From NCBI RefSeq assembly GCF_001750685.1, contig NZ_CP017269.1, positions 2,397,416-2,461,415 of the forward strand: 64,000 nucleotides of DNA. Reading direction: 5' to 3'. Below the pieces are notes generated by a model, which searched no databases, had not been told where the DNA came from, and worked only from the letters and a program-made list of their open reading frames with translations. Source of the stretch: Geosporobacter ferrireducens. GTDB taxonomy: Bacteria > Bacillota > Clostridia > Peptostreptococcales > Thermotaleaceae. Positions 60,874 to 64,000 of this stretch are shown one piece after another. Made by a program: the position numbers and the translations under genes. Position 1 is the first letter of the stretch. Each line of letters opens with the position of its first letter.

Positions 60874-62271
60874 CTACTTCGTCAAGCCATACTTTTTCAG
60901 TTTGTACTGCAATGTTTGGCGTGGGATGTCCAGTTCTTCTGCTGCACGGCTTACATTTCCTCCACAGGATTCAAAACAGCTGCGAATCATTTCCTGCTCA
61001 TAGTCCTCTAAAGCTCTTTTAAGGGATACAGATTTTTCTTCTTTTCCATTGTTTTTCTTGTTCTTCCGGAAGTAGGCAGGCAGGTTCTCCATCTGAATAG
61101 TCTGTCCGTCCATTAAATTCATGGCACCCTCAATGATATGCTCCAATTCCCTGACGTTTCCTGGCCAGGCGTACTGTTGAAGCACCGACTGAACTTCCGA
61201 TGTAATTCCCGTAATATTTTTCCCCAATCTGTCATTAAACTTATCAATAAAGTACTGAGTTAGCAGGGGAATATCTTCCTTTCTTTCTTTCAAATCAGGG
61301 ATTCGGAGCTCCACTGCATTTAGTCGATAGTATAAATCCCGTCTCAACTGTTTTCCTTCAACAGCTGCCCTCGGCTCCATATTGCTGGCGGCGATAATCC
61401 GCACATCTACATTTCTGGTCTTAATATCTCCAACACGCCGAATACTGCCGTCCTGCAATACCCGCAGCAGCTTTGCCTGAAGCTCCATAGGCATCGCATT
61501 GATTTCATCTAAGAACAGGGTCCCTCCATGAGCCAGCTCGAAAAGTCCTGCCCGATCATCCGCCCCTGTAAAGCTTCCCTTCACCGTGCCAAATAGAATC
61601 CCTTCCAAAAGTGTTCCTGGCAGCGCGGCACAATTCTGGGCAATAAAAGGTTTGTCCCTTCTCGGACTGGCATTATGGATTGCCTGTACAAACAACTCTT
61701 TTCCTGTGCCGGTTTCTCCATAAATCAAAATCGGCGAAGGAGTCTGGGATGCCTTCATGGCTAATCCTTTTAAGGCCAACATCTCTTGACTTTGTCCGAT
61801 AATATCAATAAATGTATAGGCAGCACTGTCCTTCACTTTTTTTTGTTTCTGACCACTCTCTTTGTGCAGTAAGCGCTCCTGGAGGTCCACCAGCCGTTCT
61901 GACAACTCCCGCACATCAGTAATATTTTTCGAGACCTCAATCGCTCCTACAACCTTGTTATTTGCTTTTATGGGCAGAGAAGTATTTATGGTTGTAATCT
62001 TTTTTCCCTTATAATTAATAAAGGTTTGTTGTACCTGGAAGCTAGGCAGTCCGGTACGGATGGCATGAAGCAAGGTACTGGTTTCCGGTGAAAGGGAGGG
62101 ATACACCTCCAGAATATGCCGTCCGATGGTATCCTCTTGCTTAATGTCCTCCAGTTCTGACGCCGCCCGGTTATAGTAGATAATCCTTCCCCGGCTGTCA
62201 ATGATCTGTACACCCTCTGCGATATGATCCAACAAAATCTCCATATTCCTCTTAGAAAAAATTAAATCCAT
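60874..62271 (-). CDS. sigma-54-dependent PAS/AAA+/Fis activator of the lysine cluster
   Basis: 465 residues. A PAS-type sensor (about 8-115; GVQIIDSRGRIIYYNRAASE) and a short coiled linker lead to the AAA+ domain (about 155-390) with Walker A GETGTGKE (185-192), the sigma-54 loop GSFTGA (232-237, a tolerated variant of GAFTGA) and Walker B TLFLDEINAM. A Fis-type helix-turn-helix ends the protein (NVSRAAEELDIPRQTLQYKLKKYGL). Such proteins sense a metabolite and drive transcription from -24/-12 promoters. The consensus promoter next to it makes kdd-kamA the likely target, with lysine or a breakdown product as signal. AGGAGG precedes the ATG. Confidence 0.92.
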   Translation of the reverse strand: MDLIFSKRNMEILLDHIAEGVQIIDSRGRIIYYNRAASELEDIKQEDTIGRHILEVYPSLSPETSTLLHAIRTGLPSFQVQQTFINYKGKKITTINTSLPIKANNKVVGAIEVSKNITDVRELSERLVDLQERLLHKESGQKQKKVKDSAAYTFIDIIGQSQEMLALKGLAMKASQTPSPILIYGETGTGKELFVQAIHNASPRRDKPFIAQNCAALPGTLLEGILFGTVKGSFTGADDRAGLFELAHGGTLFLDEINAMPMELQAKLLRVLQDGSIRRVGDIKTRNVDVRIIAASNMEPRAAVEGKQLRRDLYYRLNAVELRIPDLKERKEDIPLLTQYFIDKFNDRLGKNITGITSEVQSVLQQYAWPGNVRELEHIIEGAMNLMDGQTIQMENLPAYFRKNKKNNGKEEKSVSLKRALEDYEQEMIRSCFESCGGNVSRAAEELDIPRQTLQYKLKKYGLTK

Positions 62272-62292
62272 CTTCCATCCTCCTCTGCCGAT

Positions 62293-62322
62293 TTTTCGTC
62301 ATCTTCTGCCCAATTTTCGTCA
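62293..62322. promoter_or_regulatory. tandem TTTTCGTCA elements upstream of the activator gene
   Basis: Two direct copies, 62293-62301 and 62314-62322, lie exactly 21 bp apart (two helical turns) and 22-51 bp before the activator start. They suggest autoregulation, inferred from position and spacing only. Confidence 0.45.
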
Positions 62323-62361
62323 GTTGATTTATAAAATATGCTCACATTCGGTGAGCATTCA

Positions 62362-63120
62362 TTACATTTTTACTGGTGCATCGATACCCAAAAGACCTAA
62401 TAATTCTCCAATGATCCTTCCCATCGACGCCAATACCTTTAGTGTACCATAAAGCAAAGAAGGATTCAAAGAACGGAATAAAAGTCCCTCATGATACCGA
62501 TAAAAGAGGTTATTCAACCCCACCAGGTAGTCCAGGAGCACTTTGCTATCCCGATTTTCTAAGGTTTGGCCAATCATTGCAGGATAACCCAATAACTGCT
62601 TTAGAATCTGCTTTTCTGTATCACTGCCATGATAGTCGAAGCTGATTCCCGGACCTTTATGACAAATACCCTCAGATCTTAAGATTTCAAGCACAGAACA
62701 AATTCTGCTGTGAGCATATTGGATTCTTTTAATTTCTTCCGGCAGCAATTTCTCTTGAATCAATTCCTTTGCTTCCTGTGTCTTTAAAATCACTTCTATA
62801 CGTTCCTTCACATTTGAGGACATAGACTCTGGCAATACATTTTCAAACACTTTATAAAGCCATTTTTCTTTCAGATAGAAGTTAATAAATCCCGGTGTAA
62901 TGACCTTGACCTCCACTGCTGTCCAATTATTTTTTATTTTCTCTGCCAGCGCTTCAGCCAACATCATTGGACTTTTTCTCAATTCCTTTGCCATTTTTAG
63001 TGCAACATTGCTCGTAAAATCTCCATGGTCCTTATTTTTCGGTTCCATGACCTCGATCTGTTCTGCGTTCTCTATTTCAGGCAGTGCCAGCAGTATCTGT
63101 CTTTTGATCTCCGCTTTCAT
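62362..63120 (-). CDS. ArgRS-like protein lacking the catalytic core (N-terminal and DALR domains only)
   Basis: 252 residues. Residues 1-95 match the arginyl-tRNA synthetase N-terminal tRNA-recognition domain (HGDFTSNVALKMAKELRKSP, VEVKVITPGFINFYL). Residues about 120-252 match the DALR anticodon-binding domain (RIQYAHSRICSVLEILR, SLLYGTLKVLASMGRIIGEL) and end in LLGIDAPVKM, like a true ArgRS C-terminus. The class-I catalytic core with HIGH and KMSKS motifs, about 300 residues, is absent, while the frame is clean and has an AGGAGA ribosome site. It may bind tRNA without charging it. A complete argS must exist elsewhere. It lies nine bases after a ywiB-like gene, the usual argS neighbour. Confidence 0.85.
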   Translation of the reverse strand: MKAEIKRQILLALPEIENAEQIEVMEPKNKDHGDFTSNVALKMAKELRKSPMMLAEALAEKIKNNWTAVEVKVITPGFINFYLKEKWLYKVFENVLPESMSSNVKERIEVILKTQEAKELIQEKLLPEEIKRIQYAHSRICSVLEILRSEGICHKGPGISFDYHGSDTEKQILKQLLGYPAMIGQTLENRDSKVLLDYLVGLNNLFYRYHEGLLFRSLNPSLLYGTLKVLASMGRIIGELLGLLGIDAPVKM

Positions 63121-63129
63121 AAGTTTCTC

Positions 63130-63546
63130 CTACATGATGCGTATGCTTAGTTTATTGTGGCTTTCCACCAAACCTTCAAGGCTGATATTATACTCAATAT
63201 AAATATCTCCCTTATCTGCATCCGTCATATTGCACGTAATCTTACGAGTGAGTACCTCCATATCAAAGATCCCATAGGGTGTGTTATAATGGGTAACATA
63301 TTTTTTTCCTTTTTGAAAAATAATCTCCGAGTTGGCTGTACCAAAGCGCCGCATCGACACCTGGTCCTGGATTACCTTTACAGTAGTCGTACACCCCTCC
63401 ATCCCGGAGATTTCACTTTCCTCGTAAACGAGATAAGTAGCATTTTCTTTTTTATAGAGCTTCCCCTCTGTGGTCAGCTCGATCGTACTTTCTTCTCCAC
63501 CTATATTGCGCTGGGTTCCTTCTATTCTTAGCATGATATTTTTCAT
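63130..63546 (-). CDS. DUF1934 (YwiB-like) beta-barrel protein
   Basis: 138 residues with alternating beta-strand sequence: ELTTEGKLYKKENATYLVYEESEISGMEG, then TTVKVIQDQVSMRRFG, then HYNTPYGIFDMEVLTRKI. This is the DUF1934 lipocalin-like fold of Bacillus YwiB, whose gene lies directly before argS. The same arrangement holds here, except that the downstream gene is the core-less ArgRS. No signal peptide; cytoplasmic. Function of the family is not established. Confidence 0.85.
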   Translation of the reverse strand: MKNIMLRIEGTQRNIGGEESTIELTTEGKLYKKENATYLVYEESEISGMEGCTTTVKVIQDQVSMRRFGTANSEIIFQKGKKYVTHYNTPYGIFDMEVLTRKITCNMTDADKGDIYIEYNISLEGLVESHNKLSIRIM

Positions 63547-63663
63547 TAGTAAATCCTCACTCTCTTTATTAGGTACAAAGGTACCTGCCTATTTTACGGG
63601 CAGACACAGAGATCTACCCGTACGAAAACTCATAATTCTAATAAATGCATATATCTCTCAACT
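63547..63663. other. short intergenic region before the DUF1934 gene
   Basis: Contains the degenerate palindrome at 63597. No promoter was assigned. Confidence 0.4.
63597..63623 (+). repeat. CCCTAC-family palindrome, degenerate (GGGCAGA class)
   Basis: GGGCAGAC left arm, right arm altered to ATCTACCC, tail GTACG. Confidence 0.45.
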
Positions 63664-64000
63664 TTACTTATCCTGATGCCTCTCAACCGCCAGTTGGATC
63701 AATTGATCGATCAATTGAGGGTAAGGAAGACCCGCAGCATCCCACAACAGCGGATACATGCTATACTTGGTAAAGCCGGGCATGGTATTGATTTCATTAA
63801 TATAGATTTTCATCGTTTCCTTCTCCATAAAGAAATCTACGCGGGCTAACCCGGAACAATCTATGGCCTTATAGGCTTTTATTGCCATTTCTCTAATCTC
63901 CATAGCCTTTTCCGCTGGAATATCCGCAGGTATAATCATCTTAGATTTTCCATCGTCAAAATACTTGGCCTCATAATCATAAAACTCATGGGAAGGTATA
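63664..64000 (-). CDS. ddl: D-alanine--D-alanine ligase, C-terminal part (5' end outside window)
   Basis: 112 codons are visible, open to the window edge. HEFYDYEAKYFDDGKSKM, then IPADIP, leads to CSGLARVDFFM and NEINTMPGFTKYSMYPLLWDAAGL, the ATP-grasp magnesium and active-site end of Ddl. The enzyme joins two D-alanines for the peptidoglycan precursor. The protein ends with a short extension after LPYPQLIDQLI, as usual. A vancomycin-resistance type D-Ala-D-Lac ligase cannot be excluded without the missing N-terminal half. Confidence 0.9.
   Translation of the reverse strand, partial: IPSHEFYDYEAKYFDDGKSKMIIPADIPAEKAMEIREMAIKAYKAIDCSGLARVDFFMEKETMKIYINEINTMPGFTKYSMYPLLWDAAGLPYPQLIDQLIQLAVERHQDK

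Overview
The window looks like chromosomal DNA of an amino-acid-fermenting clostridium (Firmicutes, Clostridia; my inference is an Alkaliphilus/Natronincola-like relative). The evidence is strong AAGGAGG-type ribosome sites, SLH and copper-amine-oxidase-N (stalk) surface proteins, a lysine-fermentation cluster (kamA, kamB, kamC, kamD, kamE, kdd) under sigma-54 control, and a ywiB-like gene beside an argS remnant. Most genes lie on the minus strand.

Layout. 1-5581: an AT-rich glycan module (FemAB-like protein, two DegT-type aminotransferases, GNAT, PIG-L deacetylase, formyltransferase, initiating sugar transferase). 5582-7034: decayed DNA with a pseudopilin gene broken by one TGA and a broken COG2865-type regulator. 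7035-11281: Wzy-like polymerase/ligase with TPRs and a Wzz-like chain-length protein. 11491-17763: MarR repressor plus TolC-like, HlyD-like and RND proteins, with a palindromic operator lying on a well-formed promoter. 17864-25082: surface proteins, namely an SLH protein, a stalk-domain/TolC-like fusion, a small stalk-domain protein and a probable major S-layer protein with a near-consensus promoter and a 240-nt leader. 25493-29891 (plus strand): UbiA-type prenyltransferase, flippase-like membrane protein, DUF362 protein and ABC1/UbiB kinase. 30060-36080: coiled-coil proteins (one frameshifted), a GT-C glycosyltransferase, CTP synthase and a CtpA-type protease. 36480-52044: SLH proteins, a 2122-residue IPT/TIG protein, an internally duplicated secreted protein and an L,D-transpeptidase. 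52860-62271: lysine 2,3- and 5,6-aminomutases, their reactivation proteins, 3,5-diaminohexanoate dehydrogenase and the sigma-54 activator. 62362-64000: an ArgRS-like protein lacking its catalytic core, a DUF1934 protein and the end of D-Ala-D-Ala ligase.

How it fits together. Most of the window builds or decorates the cell envelope: glycan subunits, their polymerisation, S-layer and stalk proteins, wall cross-linking and processing, and a tripartite pump. The right end is catabolic: KamA and KamDE convert lysine to 3,5-diaminohexanoate, which Kdd oxidises. The later enzymes (Kce, Kal, CoA transferase) are not in the window.

Across the intergenic spaces lie about two dozen short palindromes, nearly all in one orientation. 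Their stems vary in a compensated way while a CCCTAC tail is kept. A second, rarer repeat family and a (CTA)12 tract occur with them. This repeat population, the stalk-domain/TolC fusion, the four-gene UbiA-UbiB cluster and the core-less ArgRS are the most unusual features. All functional calls come from reading the sequence; no database search was possible.
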